Origin: Flavivirga spongiicola
GTDB lineage: Bacteria > Bacteroidota > Bacteroidia > Flavobacteriales > Flavobacteriaceae
Assembly (NCBI RefSeq): GCF_030540825.1
Contig: NZ_JAUOEO010000001.1
Coordinates: 345,001 to 409,000, forward strand
DNA: 64,000 nt
Direction: 5' to 3'
Shown here: piece after piece, positions 16,372 to 26,100 of the stretch
Layout: each line of letters starts with the position of its first letter
Position numbering within the stretch: the first letter of the stretch is position 1
Position numbers and translations under genes: made by a program
The notes under the pieces: generated by a model
The model's database searches: none
What the model was told of the DNA's origin: nothing
Seen by the model: the letters and a program-made list of their open reading frames with translations, nothing else

Positions 16372-17263
16372 TATTAGAGCTAACTTTAGTATTAAAGACT
16401 TAGAAAACCTTACAGGTATCAAAGCTCATACTATAAGAATTTGGGAAAAACGTTATGACTTACTAAGTCCAAACAGATCTGATACTAATATTAGAAATTA
16501 TAGTTTAGCTAGTTTTCAAAAGCTATTAAATATATCATACTTAAATAATAACGGGTTAAAAATCTCGAAAATTGCTAATCTTAAAGAAGATGAAATACCA
16601 ATTAAGGTTAGAGAAATAGCTTCAAGAGCAAAAATTGAAGATCACGCCATTAATGCATTCAAAATGGCCATGATAAACTTTGACCAGGTACTATTTTACA
16701 GTACTTATAATAATTTACTAGAAAATAAATCTTTCAGTGAAATTTTCTATACCGTTTTTTTACCACTATTAAATGAAATAGGTCTTTTGTGGCAAACAAA
16801 TACAATCACGCCTGCTCATGAGCATTTTTTATCTATTCATATTAAACAAAAAATACTTTTAAATACTGAGAGGTTACAAATTTTAGAACCCAAACCTGTT
16901 TCTAAAACCTTTGTTTTATTTCTACCAGATAATGAGATTCACGATATTGGGCTTTTATTCATTAATTATCAACTAAGAAGTAAAGGGTATCATACTATTT
17001 TTCTTGGCGAAAGTGTCCCTATGCAAAGTCTTACGGATTTGTTAGACTTCTTTGATGATGTTACTTTTATATCATACTTCACAGTATATCCACCAGAACA
17101 GGACATCCCTGACTATATTAATAGGTTTAATGAGTTATTACTAAACAAGGAAAATACGAACCTTTTATTATTAGGAAAAAAGATATCTGATTTAAGTATT
17201 CAAGATCTTCCCAAAAAAGTAAATACCTTTAATTCTATTGAAGATTTAGTAAAAGATTTATAA
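16364..17263 (+). CDS. MerR family regulator with B12-binding domain (CarH-like photoregulator)
   Basis: The 299-residue protein has an N-terminal MerR helix-turn-helix (HTIRIWEKRYDLLSP, 22-36). A helical bundle follows with W143-x9-E153-H154, equal in spacing to Trp131/Glu141/His142 of Thermus CarH. The C-terminal cobalamin domain has E-I-H193-D-I-G, where His193 should be the lower axial ligand. CarH upper-ligand His132 aligns with Gln144. It should bind adenosylcobalamin, repress in the dark and release DNA in light. It lies just upstream of the crt genes. ATG 16364 is preferred to TTG 16361. Confidence 0.88.
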   Translation: MNNIRANFSIKDLENLTGIKAHTIRIWEKRYDLLSPNRSDTNIRNYSLASFQKLLNISYLNNNGLKISKIANLKEDEIPIKVREIASRAKIEDHAINAFKMAMINFDQVLFYSTYNNLLENKSFSEIFYTVFLPLLNEIGLLWQTNTITPAHEHFLSIHIKQKILLNTERLQILEPKPVSKTFVLFLPDNEIHDIGLLFINYQLRSKGYHTIFLGESVPMQSLTDLLDFFDDVTFISYFTVYPPEQDIPDYINRFNELLLNKENTNLLLLGKKISDLSIQDLPKKVNTFNSIEDLVKDL

Positions 17264-17274
17264 ATATTTTTATT

Positions 17275-17306
17275 TTGTTTAACTTTTAACTATATTTGTT
17301 AAACAA
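17275..17306 (+). promoter_or_regulatory. Palindromic operator and promoter of the crt operon
   Basis: TTGTTTAAC (17275-17283) and GTTAAACAA (17298-17306) are perfect inverted repeats separated by 14 bases, and they enclose a TATATTTG -7 box (17291-17298). The right arm ends one base before the crtI ATG. It is a strong candidate binding site for the adjacent CarH-like regulator. A bound dimer would block RNA polymerase. Confidence 0.7.
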
Positions 17307-17307
17307 T

Positions 17308-18771
17308 ATGAGATTATCTATAAATATAATAGGTTCGGGGTTCTCTTCTTTGGCAGCTTCATGTTATCTGGCTCAAGCTGGATATAAAGTCACCATTTTT
17401 GAAAAAAATAAAACCATTGGTGGTAGAGCAAGGCAGCTTATTAAGGAAGGTTTTACTTTTGATATTGGACCAACATGGTACTGGATGCCTGATGTATTTG
17501 AGCGCTTTTTTTCAGACTTTAATAAGTCTCCTCAAGACTATTATTCCTTAAAAAAATTAAACCCAGCTTATAGTGTCTATTTTGGAAAAGATGACTATAT
17601 AACCATAGAAGATACTCTAGAAAAAATAGCTATAGCTTTTGAAAAAGAAGAAACTGGAAGTTCTAAGAAACTCAAAAAATTCATCAAACAAGCAGAAAGC
17701 AACTACGATATCGCTATTAAGGATTTGGTCTATAACCCAGGAGTTTCTCCTTTAGAATTAGTAACTCCCGTAACTATTAAAAAGTTAAATCAATTTTTTA
17801 GTAATATAAAAAGAGATGTTAGAAAAGAATTTAAGAATGAAAGACTCATTAAAATTCTTGAGTTTCCAGTTTTGTTTTTAGGAGCAAAACCAAGCGACAC
17901 ACCTTCTTTTTATAGTTTTATGAATTATGCTGATTTTGGCTTAGGCACATTTCATCCAAAAAAAGGAATGTATCAAGTGATTTTAGCTTTGGAAAATCTG
18001 GCAAAAGAATTAGGGGTTACCATTAAAACAGATGTACCCATAGAGAAGATTATCGTAGAAAATGGTGAATCTAAGGGTGTCATCTCTAAAGGAGAAACAT
18101 ATACATCAGATATTGTTGTAAGTGGCGCCGATTACCATCATACTGAAACACTTTTAGAAAAACCTTATAGACAATACTCAGAAAATTATTGGAACAGAAA
18201 AACATTTGCACCTTCTTCGCTCCTATTTTATATTGGATTTAATAAAAAACTAAAAAATGTAGATCACCATACACTATTCTTTGATGTGGACTTTGATACA
18301 CATGCAGAGGCTATTTACGACCACCCTGAATGGCCAGAAAACCCATTATTTTATGCAAGTTTCCCCAGTAAAACTGATACGAATTCTGCTCCGGAAGGAA
18401 AAGAAGCCGGTATATTTTTAATTCCATTAGCTCCTGGGCTAGATGATACTCCTAAATTAAGAGAATCATATTTTAATAAAATTATGGATCGTTTTGAAAG
18501 TTTAACCTCTCAAAATGTAAAAAAACATGTTATCTTTAAAAAGAGTTTTTGTATTAATGATTTTGTTAAAGACTATAATTCATATAAAGGAAATGCATAC
18601 GGGATGGCAAATACATTAACACAAACTGCTTTTTTAAGGCCTAAATTAAAAAGTAGAAAAGTAAAAAACTTGTTTTTTACTGGTCAATTAACAGTACCTG
18701 GTCCTGGAGTCCCTCCTTCATTAATATCAGGAAAATTAGTAGCAGATTTAGTAACAAAATACCATCATTAA
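17308..18771 (+). CDS. crtI: Phytoene desaturase CrtI
   Basis: This 487-residue flavoprotein has the N-terminal dinucleotide motif IIGSGFSSLAASCYLAQAGY and GGRARQ. The C-terminal CrtI signature is FTGQLTVPGPGVPPSLISGK. It desaturates phytoene to lycopene at the membrane. ATG 17308 is chosen because it begins directly before the dinucleotide fold; the TTG 12 bases upstream lies inside the promoter palindrome. It is the first gene of the crt operon and ends 2 bases before crtB. Confidence 0.95.
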   Translation: MRLSINIIGSGFSSLAASCYLAQAGYKVTIFEKNKTIGGRARQLIKEGFTFDIGPTWYWMPDVFERFFSDFNKSPQDYYSLKKLNPAYSVYFGKDDYITIEDTLEKIAIAFEKEETGSSKKLKKFIKQAESNYDIAIKDLVYNPGVSPLELVTPVTIKKLNQFFSNIKRDVRKEFKNERLIKILEFPVLFLGAKPSDTPSFYSFMNYADFGLGTFHPKKGMYQVILALENLAKELGVTIKTDVPIEKIIVENGESKGVISKGETYTSDIVVSGADYHHTETLLEKPYRQYSENYWNRKTFAPSSLLFYIGFNKKLKNVDHHTLFFDVDFDTHAEAIYDHPEWPENPLFYASFPSKTDTNSAPEGKEAGIFLIPLAPGLDDTPKLRESYFNKIMDRFESLTSQNVKKHVIFKKSFCINDFVKDYNSYKGNAYGMANTLTQTAFLRPKLKSRKVKNLFFTGQLTVPGPGVPPSLISGKLVADLVTKYHH

Positions 18772-18773
18772 TT

Positions 18774-19613
18774 ATGAAATTATTATTTGATACGGTCTCT
18801 TATAATTGTAGCAAGCTTGTTACAAAGACTTACAGCACATCCTTTTCATTAGCGACAAAAATGCTCGCAAAATCTATTAGAATGGATATTTATAATATCT
18901 ACGGATTTGTTCGTTTTGCAGATGAGATTGTTGATTCTTTTCATGATTATAACAAAGAGCTACTCTTCAATAAGTTTTCAGATGATCTGGAACTTGCATT
19001 AAAAGATAAAATTAGTCTAAACCCTATACTCAACTCATTTCAACATACATTCCATAAATATAATTTAGATAAAAGTTTAGTAGATGCTTTTATGAAAAGT
19101 ATGCGCTTAGACTTGCGCAAAACCAAATATCTTACCGAAGAAGAATACAAATCTTATATTTACGGGTCTGCCGATGTGGTGGGGCTTATGTGCTTAAAAG
19201 TTTTTGTAAAAGGAGACCGTATTAAATATGAAGCTCTTAAAGATACCGCCATGTCGCTAGGCTCAGCTTTTCAAAAAGTAAACTTTTTAAGAGATTTGAA
19301 AGCTGACTTTGATGGTTTAAACAGAACTTATTTTCCTAAAACAGATTTAAACAATTTAGATGAAGCTTCAAAACAAAACATCATAGACGATATTGAAGCT
19401 GACTTTGCTAAAGGTTTATGTGGCATTAAAAAATTACCTATTGAGGCTAAATTCGGTGTTTTTATTGCCTATAGATACTATCGTCAATTATTAAAAAAAC
19501 TAAAAAGGACACCGGCTCTTCAAATAAAAAACACTCGAATACGGGTTTCTAATCCTAAAAAAATAGAACTCTTGATGCGTAGTTATGTAAAATATCAATT
19601 AAATTTAATGTAA
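18774..19613 (+). CDS. crtB: Phytoene synthase CrtB
   Basis: The 279-residue trans-isoprenyl diphosphate synthase-type protein has both Asp-rich motifs: D50-x3-D54 in FADEIVD and D174-x3-D178 in NFLRDLKADFDGLNRTYFP. It condenses two geranylgeranyl diphosphates to phytoene. Gene order (crtI-crtB-crtZ-cyclase) and 2-10 base gaps indicate one transcript. Confidence 0.95.
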   Translation: MKLLFDTVSYNCSKLVTKTYSTSFSLATKMLAKSIRMDIYNIYGFVRFADEIVDSFHDYNKELLFNKFSDDLELALKDKISLNPILNSFQHTFHKYNLDKSLVDAFMKSMRLDLRKTKYLTEEEYKSYIYGSADVVGLMCLKVFVKGDRIKYEALKDTAMSLGSAFQKVNFLRDLKADFDGLNRTYFPKTDLNNLDEASKQNIIDDIEADFAKGLCGIKKLPIEAKFGVFIAYRYYRQLLKKLKRTPALQIKNTRIRVSNPKKIELLMRSYVKYQLNLM

Positions 19614-19622
19614 TTTTATAGT

Positions 19623-20072
19623 ATGCATACCCTGTTTTGGATATTGATTTTTTTAGGAACCTATTGCTTTATGGAATTTATGGCCTGGTTTACCCATAAA
19701 TATATAATGCATGGTTTTCTATGGTCCTTACATAAGGATCATCATAAAAAAGATCACGATAGTTGGTTTGAAAGAAACGATGCCTTCTTTATTTTTTATG
19801 CCATTGTTAGCATTGTTTTTTTTCTGCTATGGAAATACACTAGTTTTTGGGCTGGTTTACCAATTGGTTTAGGGATATTTGCTTACGGATTGTCTTATTT
19901 TATGGTGCATGATATTTTTATTCATCAACGTTTTAAATTATTTAGAAATGCTAACAATTGGTATGCTAAAGGTGTAAGACGCGCTCATAAAATGCATCAT
20001 AAACATCTGGGTAAAGAAGATGGAGAATGTTTCGGAATGCTCTTTGTTCCCTTTAAATATTTCAAAAAATAA
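19623..20072 (+). CDS. crtZ: Beta-carotene hydroxylase CrtZ
   Basis: The 149-residue membrane protein has the diiron histidine motifs of the fatty-acid-hydroxylase superfamily: HKYIMH, HKDHHKKDH, HDIFIHQ and HKMHHKH. Hydrophobic segments lie near the N-terminus and centre. It should hydroxylate beta-carotene to zeaxanthin. No CrtW ketolase gene is present nearby, so zeaxanthin is the expected end product. Confidence 0.93.
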   Translation: MHTLFWILIFLGTYCFMEFMAWFTHKYIMHGFLWSLHKDHHKKDHDSWFERNDAFFIFYAIVSIVFFLLWKYTSFWAGLPIGLGIFAYGLSYFMVHDIFIHQRFKLFRNANNWYAKGVRRAHKMHHKHLGKEDGECFGMLFVPFKYFKK

Positions 20073-20075
20073 CAG

Positions 20076-20768
20076 ATGGATTATTTATATCTGTTACTAA
20101 ATTTAGGGTCGGTATCTGTTCCCTTTTTATTTAGTTTCCATCCTAAATTAAAATTCTATAAACGCTGGAAATCTTTATTTATAAGTATACTAATAAGTAT
20201 GCTCGTATTTATTCCCTGGGATATTATTTTTACTATAAATGGTATTTGGGGATTTAATGAAACTTATTTTTTAGGCTTCAAGCTATTTTCTTTACCTATT
20301 GAAGAATGGCTCTTTTTTATATGCATTCCTTATGCTTGTACCTTTACACACTATGCGCTGTTGCATTATTTTCCAAATCTAAAATTATCACCAGCTGTAA
20401 CTAAAACAATTAGTTACTTACTTATATTGCTACTGTTAATACTTGCTATCTATAATAGCACTAAATGGTATACTTTTATAAATTTTATGTTAGCGACTAT
20501 TTTAATTACCACTGTAATTAAAAAGAATCCTAATTTATTAAGTAGTTTCTATTTAACGTTTTTAGTCATTCTTATTCCTTTTTTTATAGTAAATGGTATA
20601 TTAACGGGTAGTTTTATTGTAGACGAAGTCGTTTGGTATAATAATTCAGAAAATTTGAATATTAGATTATTCACCATTCCAATTGAAGATACTGTATACG
20701 CATTTACGCTTATTCTTTTGAATTTATTTATAATGAATCGTTTAGAGGCCAAAAGAAACCTTAAATAG
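20076..20768 (+). CDS. crtY: Lycopene cyclase (CrtYcd/CarR type)
   Basis: The 230-residue polytopic membrane protein holds two lycopene-cyclase-domain repeats, each with the conserved P-x-E-(E/D) motif: LPIEEWLFF in the N-terminal half and IPIEDTVYAFT near the C-terminus. It cyclises lycopene to beta-carotene. It is the last crt gene. Its last 165 bases are duplicated at 36268-36433, so the present C-terminus (about the last 7 residues, after NRLE) may have been reshaped by the insertion event. Confidence 0.9.
   Translation: MDYLYLLLNLGSVSVPFLFSFHPKLKFYKRWKSLFISILISMLVFIPWDIIFTINGIWGFNETYFLGFKLFSLPIEEWLFFICIPYACTFTHYALLHYFPNLKLSPAVTKTISYLLILLLLILAIYNSTKWYTFINFMLATILITTVIKKNPNLLSSFYLTFLVILIPFFIVNGILTGSFIVDEVVWYNNSENLNIRLFTIPIEDTVYAFTLILLNLFIMNRLEAKRNLK
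20591..20755 (+). repeat. Direct repeat, left copy (crtY 3' end)
   Basis: Bases 20591-20746 match 36268-36423 without gaps (offset 15677). I see only two differences over about 156 bases before similarity weakens. The copies enclose the ribose locus and the IS3-family remnant. Confidence 0.9.
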
Positions 20769-20769
20769 A

Positions 20770-20893
20770 TGACTTCTTCAACAAAACATCAATAGTCTTT
20801 CTAAGCCTAGCACTATTCCAGTTTGCAACAACAGTTTTACCAATTACATTACAATATGCCCTTGTTTATCTATTAAAATTGAAAATAATCAAT
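20770..20893 (-). pseudogene. Frameshifted 3' fragment of a tlpA-type thioredoxin gene
   Basis: Read leftward, this piece gives LIDKQGHIVM, then a stop and frame change, then ANWNSARLRKTIDVLLKK. The intact gene at 36439-36999 ends LIDKQGDIVIDKGGAANWNS and RKTIDDLLKE. It is therefore a decayed copy of that gene's 3' end, convergent with crtY exactly as the intact copy is convergent with the crtY fragment. It is not expected to be expressed. Bases 20894-21072 hold nothing else recognisable. Confidence 0.85.
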
Positions 20894-21072
20894 TAATTCC
20901 TAATTGTAAGTTAAATAGTGAAAAGGAGATAACTTTAAAATAACAAATTTATTTCTAAGTTAACATAAATCTTATTTAAGCCGCATTTTAAAAATTTTAA
21001 AAAAACATTAACTATTTTACATGATATACTTGTTATTTTAGATAGCTTATATTTAAGCTAAAAATTATATCG

Positions 21073-21672
21073 ATGAAACTAAAAAAATTTAAAGCTGTAT
21101 TTTTTATAGTAATTGCTCAGATAGGATTCAGTTATGCACAAAGTACTTCAATAGAAAAAAACAACAGCACTGCTGAAATAGTTACTAAAGATTCTAACGT
21201 TATAAATATAGGTTTAGGAAAACCAATAGGGGAAACCCCATTTGGAGCAAAATTGTATAAAGTTGATGATATAAAAGCCGAAGAGCTTTTGTCTAATATA
21301 AAATCTGCCTTTAAAGACAAAGCACTTCTTTTAGACTTTTGGGCAACTTGGTGTGGCCCTTGCAAAACGGATATGCCGTATAGTAAAAAATTTCATCATG
21401 ATCTTAAGGATAAACCAGTAGAGTTTATTTATCTATGTACCACAATATCTTCTAATATAGAACAATGGAAGGAATTAATCAATAAGTATCAACTTTCTGG
21501 CACACATTTATATGTAGAAGCTGGTATTGAACACGAACTTATGAAGAAGCTCTCAGTTAGTGGTTTTCCAAACTATGCTTTTTTTGATATAAAAGGAAAT
21601 CACAAAAAAGGAGCTATAGTTAGGTTGTCTATTACAAACCTAGATCATTTAAAAAAATTAATTGAAGGATAA
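21073..21672 (+). CDS. Secreted thioredoxin-like (TlpA/ResA type) protein
   Basis: The 199-residue protein has an N-terminal signal peptide (to about residue 23, FSYAQ) and a thioredoxin fold with active site FWATWCGPCKTDMP at about 92-105. It should act in the periplasm in thiol-disulfide exchange. It is not closely similar to the TlpA protein at 36439-36999. It lies at the left end of the inserted block and is not obviously linked to the ribose genes. Confidence 0.85.
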   Translation: MKLKKFKAVFFIVIAQIGFSYAQSTSIEKNNSTAEIVTKDSNVINIGLGKPIGETPFGAKLYKVDDIKAEELLSNIKSAFKDKALLLDFWATWCGPCKTDMPYSKKFHHDLKDKPVEFIYLCTTISSNIEQWKELINKYQLSGTHLYVEAGIEHELMKKLSVSGFPNYAFFDIKGNHKKGAIVRLSITNLDHLKKLIEG

Positions 21673-21906
21673 TAAAACCACTATAAAATGATGGATTGCA
21701 TTTATCTAAAGTTGTCATAATTTCTCCAACGCACCGTCTGTGTTATAAATGGCTTCATCCACTGGATAAACCCATTTATAAAATAGACTATAATTGTTTT
21801 TATTTTTAGTTGATTTTAATTGAACACAAATTATTTAATATTTGAAAATGATTTTTAACGATGAGATTTTTCTCTTTTATATGCAACAGAATCTAGTTAT
21901 GGGTTA
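21673..21906. other. Intergenic stretch with a possible short gene remnant
   Basis: No supported gene. Read leftward, a short open stretch (about 21718-21786) encodes YKWVYPVDEAIYNTDGALEK before a stop. It looks protein-like but I cannot assign it. It may be debris from the insertion. Confidence 0.25.
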
Positions 21907-22932
21907 TTAAACAATAATGTTAATCCTAGAGACGGATTCCCTATATTTTATTTCTGGTTTTAAAATAACTTGTTTGATCGTTTTTTCCTCTTTATTACTT
22001 AGGGCTGACATTAGATTTTTCATAGCTAGTTTGCATATTATTTCAACGGGTTGAGCAACACTGGTAATAGGAGTTGCTAAATAATCGAGATACAGATGGT
22101 CATCAAAAGTTATTAGCGAAATGTCTTGAGGAATTCTGATGTTTTCTTCTTTAAGAGCTTTTAGGCAGCCCATTGCAATAGTGTTGCTTAAAGTAAAAAT
22201 GGCAGTAGGTCTAATTTTATTTTGAAGTAACATTTTAGTTTCTAAATAGCCGTTTTCTGAGCTAAACGCATCTCCAACTACTTTGAAATCATCAATACCA
22301 GCATCCTTCATTGCCTGTTTAAAGCCCTTTATTCGCATTTTATTCGGAGTAGAATCAATGACTCCTTGTATACATAAAATAGAATTATGACCATGGTTTA
22401 TAAGTAAGTTTGCAGCCATAAAAGCACCTTCAAAATTATCAGTTGAAACGAAAGGGATTTCTATGCCTTCAAAATATCGGTCTAATAAAACCATAGGCAA
22501 GCCTTTTTGGTAAACTTGTTCAATATGTTCCATTTCTTTCCCACAAGGAATAATTATCAAGCCTTCAATATTGCGCGAGACAAATTGTTGCAATTCTGTT
22601 TTTTCTATTTCAACATTCTCATCGCTATCAGCTATTATAGTTGTGTATCCAAATTTCCGAACTTCAGAATTTATTTTACTTGCAATATTAGCAAAAAAGG
22701 GGTTGCTTAATGATGGTATGATTAGCCCTATGGTGTTGCTTTTACCTGATTTTAAATTGGCTGCAAAATGATTTGCGACATAATTTAATTCTAATGCTGC
22801 TGCTTCTATTATTTCTTGGGATGTTTTAGCAATTCTATATTTTTCAGACTTTCCATTCAATACACGGGAAACCGTTGTAGTCGAAAGACTGGTTTTTTTA
22901 GCTATGTCTTTGATTGTTGTTTTTTTTGACAT
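21907..22932 (-). CDS. LacI family transcriptional regulator
   Basis: The 341-residue repressor has an N-terminal LacI helix-turn-helix (TIKDIAKKTSLSTTTVSRVL, 5-24) and hinge. A periplasmic-binding-protein-like sensor follows (SNTIGLIIPSLSNPFFANIA onward, about 65-335). It is divergent from susC. A perfect 26-base palindrome in the shared region, and a degenerate copy before its own start, are the expected operators. The inducer is probably ribose or a ribose derivative (inference). Confidence 0.93.
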   Translation of the reverse strand: MSKKTTIKDIAKKTSLSTTTVSRVLNGKSEKYRIAKTSQEIIEAAALELNYVANHFAANLKSGKSNTIGLIIPSLSNPFFANIASKINSEVRKFGYTTIIADSDENVEIEKTELQQFVSRNIEGLIIIPCGKEMEHIEQVYQKGLPMVLLDRYFEGIEIPFVSTDNFEGAFMAANLLINHGHNSILCIQGVIDSTPNKMRIKGFKQAMKDAGIDDFKVVGDAFSSENGYLETKMLLQNKIRPTAIFTLSNTIAMGCLKALKEENIRIPQDISLITFDDHLYLDYLATPITSVAQPVEIICKLAMKNLMSALSNKEEKTIKQVILKPEIKYRESVSRINIIV

Positions 22933-22948
22933 CTACTTTATTTTGTAT

Positions 22949-22964
22949 GAAATAACGTTTGTGC
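22949..22964 (-). promoter_or_regulatory. Second LacI operator, at the regulator's own promoter
   Basis: GAAATAACGTTTGTGC matches 13 of 16 bases of the core GCACAAACGTTTGTGC found before susC. It lies 17 bases upstream of the lacI-type gene start, consistent with autoregulation. Confidence 0.5.
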
Positions 22965-23110
22965 TAATATATAAATTTTTAATTAATTGTTTAAACCAAT
23001 AGCAAAGTGTTTTTAAGTACCATAAATAAAGAGTATACCCTTCTTTTAAATGTAATTAAGAGTATTTAATATGTATTTCTACTAATTGTAAATATGTTAA
23101 AATATCAAAA

Positions 23111-23136
23111 TATTTGCACAAACGTTTGTGCAAATA
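23111..23136. promoter_or_regulatory. LacI operator before the susC gene (perfect 26-bp palindrome)
   Basis: The palindrome has half-site TATTTGCACAAAC and is perfectly symmetric around a central CG (ACGT), the hallmark of LacI-family operators. A near -7 element, TATATTTTG (23147-23155), follows 10 bases later, so a bound repressor would cover the -33 region. Confidence 0.85.
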
Positions 23137-23188
23137 AATGTTTTTATATATTTTGGTCCCAAACTAAATTAAATAATACTTCTAGGAC

Positions 23189-26100
23189 ATGAAACAAAAC
23201 CAAAAAAAGAATGAAATAAATCGGGTATCAGATTTATATTTAATGGATGAGGCAACTCAAAAAAAAAGATTTGGGAACGTTGCTTTAGTTGTACTTTGCT
23301 TATTTTTTATTGGCATCGGCTCTTATGCACAGAGTGGTGATGTAGCTAATGGCAAAGTAATAGATGTTAATGGGGTGCCATTACCAGGAGCAAGTATTTT
23401 GGAAAAAGGGACTAAGAATGGAGTCTCTTCTGATTTTGATGGGAATTTCAGTATTAAGCTTCAATCTGAAAATTCAATATTGTTATTTTCTTATGTAGGC
23501 TACTCTTCAAAGGAAATAATCGTAGGGAGCCAGACTAACATTGTCGTAACTTTAGAGGAAGATGCTGCTAAATTGGATGAGGTTGTTGTAATTGGATACG
23601 GTACAACTACAAGGAAAGAAGTTACGGGCTCTGTTGCTAGTGTTCGCTCAGAAGAGTTTATACAAGGAGTTATGACATCTCCACTAGGAGCTGTTCAAGG
23701 TAAAGTGGCTGGATTGTCTATTGTTAGTAGTAATGGTAGTGATCCAAACAGTGATTATACCATTAGGATAAGAGGATTAAATTCGCTATCCGGCGGAAAA
23801 GCACCTTTAATTATAGTTGATGGAGCTGTATGGAGTGGTTCATTGAAAATGATTGATCCTGAACAGATTAAAACCTTTGATATCCTGAAGGACGGCTCTG
23901 CAGCCGCTATTTATGGTACAAGAGGCACAAATGGTGTGGTGCTCATTACGTTAAAAGAGCCAGAGCAGGGAGATGTGAAGTTTGAATTTTCTTCATTTGT
24001 TTCTTATGAAGTAGTTGAAAAAAATGATCTTTGGTTCACAGCGGATGAATACAGAGACGCCACTAACACACTCATACCTGATTATACAGATCTTGACAAA
24101 GGGAGCAGCACAGATTGGTTAGATGAAGTTTCCAGAAACCCAATTAATCAGAATTACAATCTTTCTATAACAGGAGGCAAAGCAAATCTAGCATTCAGAG
24201 CAAATATAACGTATAAAAACAATGAAGGATTGTTTGAAAAAAATTACTCTAATGTAGTATCACCATCTATTTTTGTTACACAAAAGGCTTTTGGTGATCG
24301 TCTGACACTGGATTATAAATTACTTTTTTCACGCACAACGAGCTCAGATATACCTGGTGGTCTATATGGCCAAACAATAACACGAAATCCAACTGAACCC
24401 ATCTACGATCCTGAAAATATTATAGGTAATGGGTACTATGATAATCTCATACAAGGTAGTAGGAATCCTGTAGCCATGGTCAATGAAAGTACCTTTGATA
24501 GAGAGGTTAATTTTATTAATGGAGTGGTAAATGCAGATTATAAGTTAATGGAAAGTTTATCCTTGAATGTTAACGGTTCTTACAACAGCTGGTTGGGAAC
24601 AAATGGAAGTTATCTTACGAAATTTTATCCCTTGCTGGGCAAATCAGGTCAGGCTTCTGTGGGTTCTTGGAATACTAAAAGCTACATTCTCGAGCCAAGT
24701 ATTCGTTATCGCTTCGGTTTAGGAGAGGATCATCGTTTCAATGCTATTGTAGGGTACTCCTTTAATGAATCTGTAAGCAGCAATATGAGTATTACAAATG
24801 CAAATTATGATACAGACAATTTTAGCTATAATAACATTGCAGCTGGTAATGACCTTATTGAGGGCTTAGCAAATATTTCCACTTATAAAGAATCAAACAA
24901 ATTGATTTCCTTTTATGGAAGGGTTTCGTACAATTTCAAAGATAAGTATTTGGTGTCTGCTTCTGTAAGACATGAAGGAAGTTCAAGGTTTGGAGAAAAT
25001 AATAAATGGGGTACTTTTCCTGCATTAAGTTTGGGTTGGAGACTGAACCAAGAAAGCTTTATGGAAGATATTGGTTTTATTAATGAACTGAAAATTAGAG
25101 CTGGTGTTGGCGTAACTGGTAATCAGAGTATACCAAACTATCAATCCATTCCCCGACTTTCCACCAGAATTGGAGATAGCAGTGGATTGTTTTATTATTT
25201 AGGAAACTGGCAAAATGTATATGTTCCAGACAATAATCCAAACCCGGATTTAAAATGGGAAACAAAGACAGAATATAATATAGGACTCGATTTTGGTTTA
25301 TTCAATAGAGTTTCGGGATCTATTGACATGTACAAAAGAACAATTTCCGATTTGTTATGGTATTACAATGTGCCTGTTCCTCCAAATGTATATGATAATA
25401 TATATGCAAATGTGGGTGAAATGACAAACAAGGGAATTGAAATATTGTTGAAGGGGGATATTGTAAAAACACCAAAATTTAATTGGAACAGTTCGGTTAC
25501 GTGGAGTAAAAATGTGAATGAAATGGTTAAATTGTCTGATCCGTCAAGAGGGTATGAACTTGAGTTTATTAAATATACACCAGCTGCTACTAGTTGGGCG
25601 CAACTATTACGAGAAGGAGATGCAGTTGGTAATTTTTGGGTGCCCATATATGTAGGGACAGCAGAAGACGGCTCAATAATTTATGAAGATTTGGATGGTG
25701 ATGGTTCCGTTGATGAGAACTCTATTGGAGATAGACGAAATGTCGGTAATGAATATCCTGATTTTGAAATGGGGTGGCAAAATAGTCTAACCTATAATAA
25801 ATTCTTCTTGACATTTTCTTTCAGGGCAATGTTCGGTCAGAGTCTTATAAACTGGGATAGATTAAATAATGAAAATGTCAAGCGTCTGACAGATGGACGG
25901 AATGCCATGAAATCGATATTAGATCATCCTGAATACGTTGGGGAATACCGTTTTGATGATAGGTTCGTGGACGATGGCACATTTGTTAAGCTGGATAATA
26001 TTGTATTTGGATATGACTTTAAGTTTGGTCAAAACATGTTGAAATTATATGTAAGTGGAAGAAACCTGTTGACCATTACCAATTTTAAAGGGAATGATCC

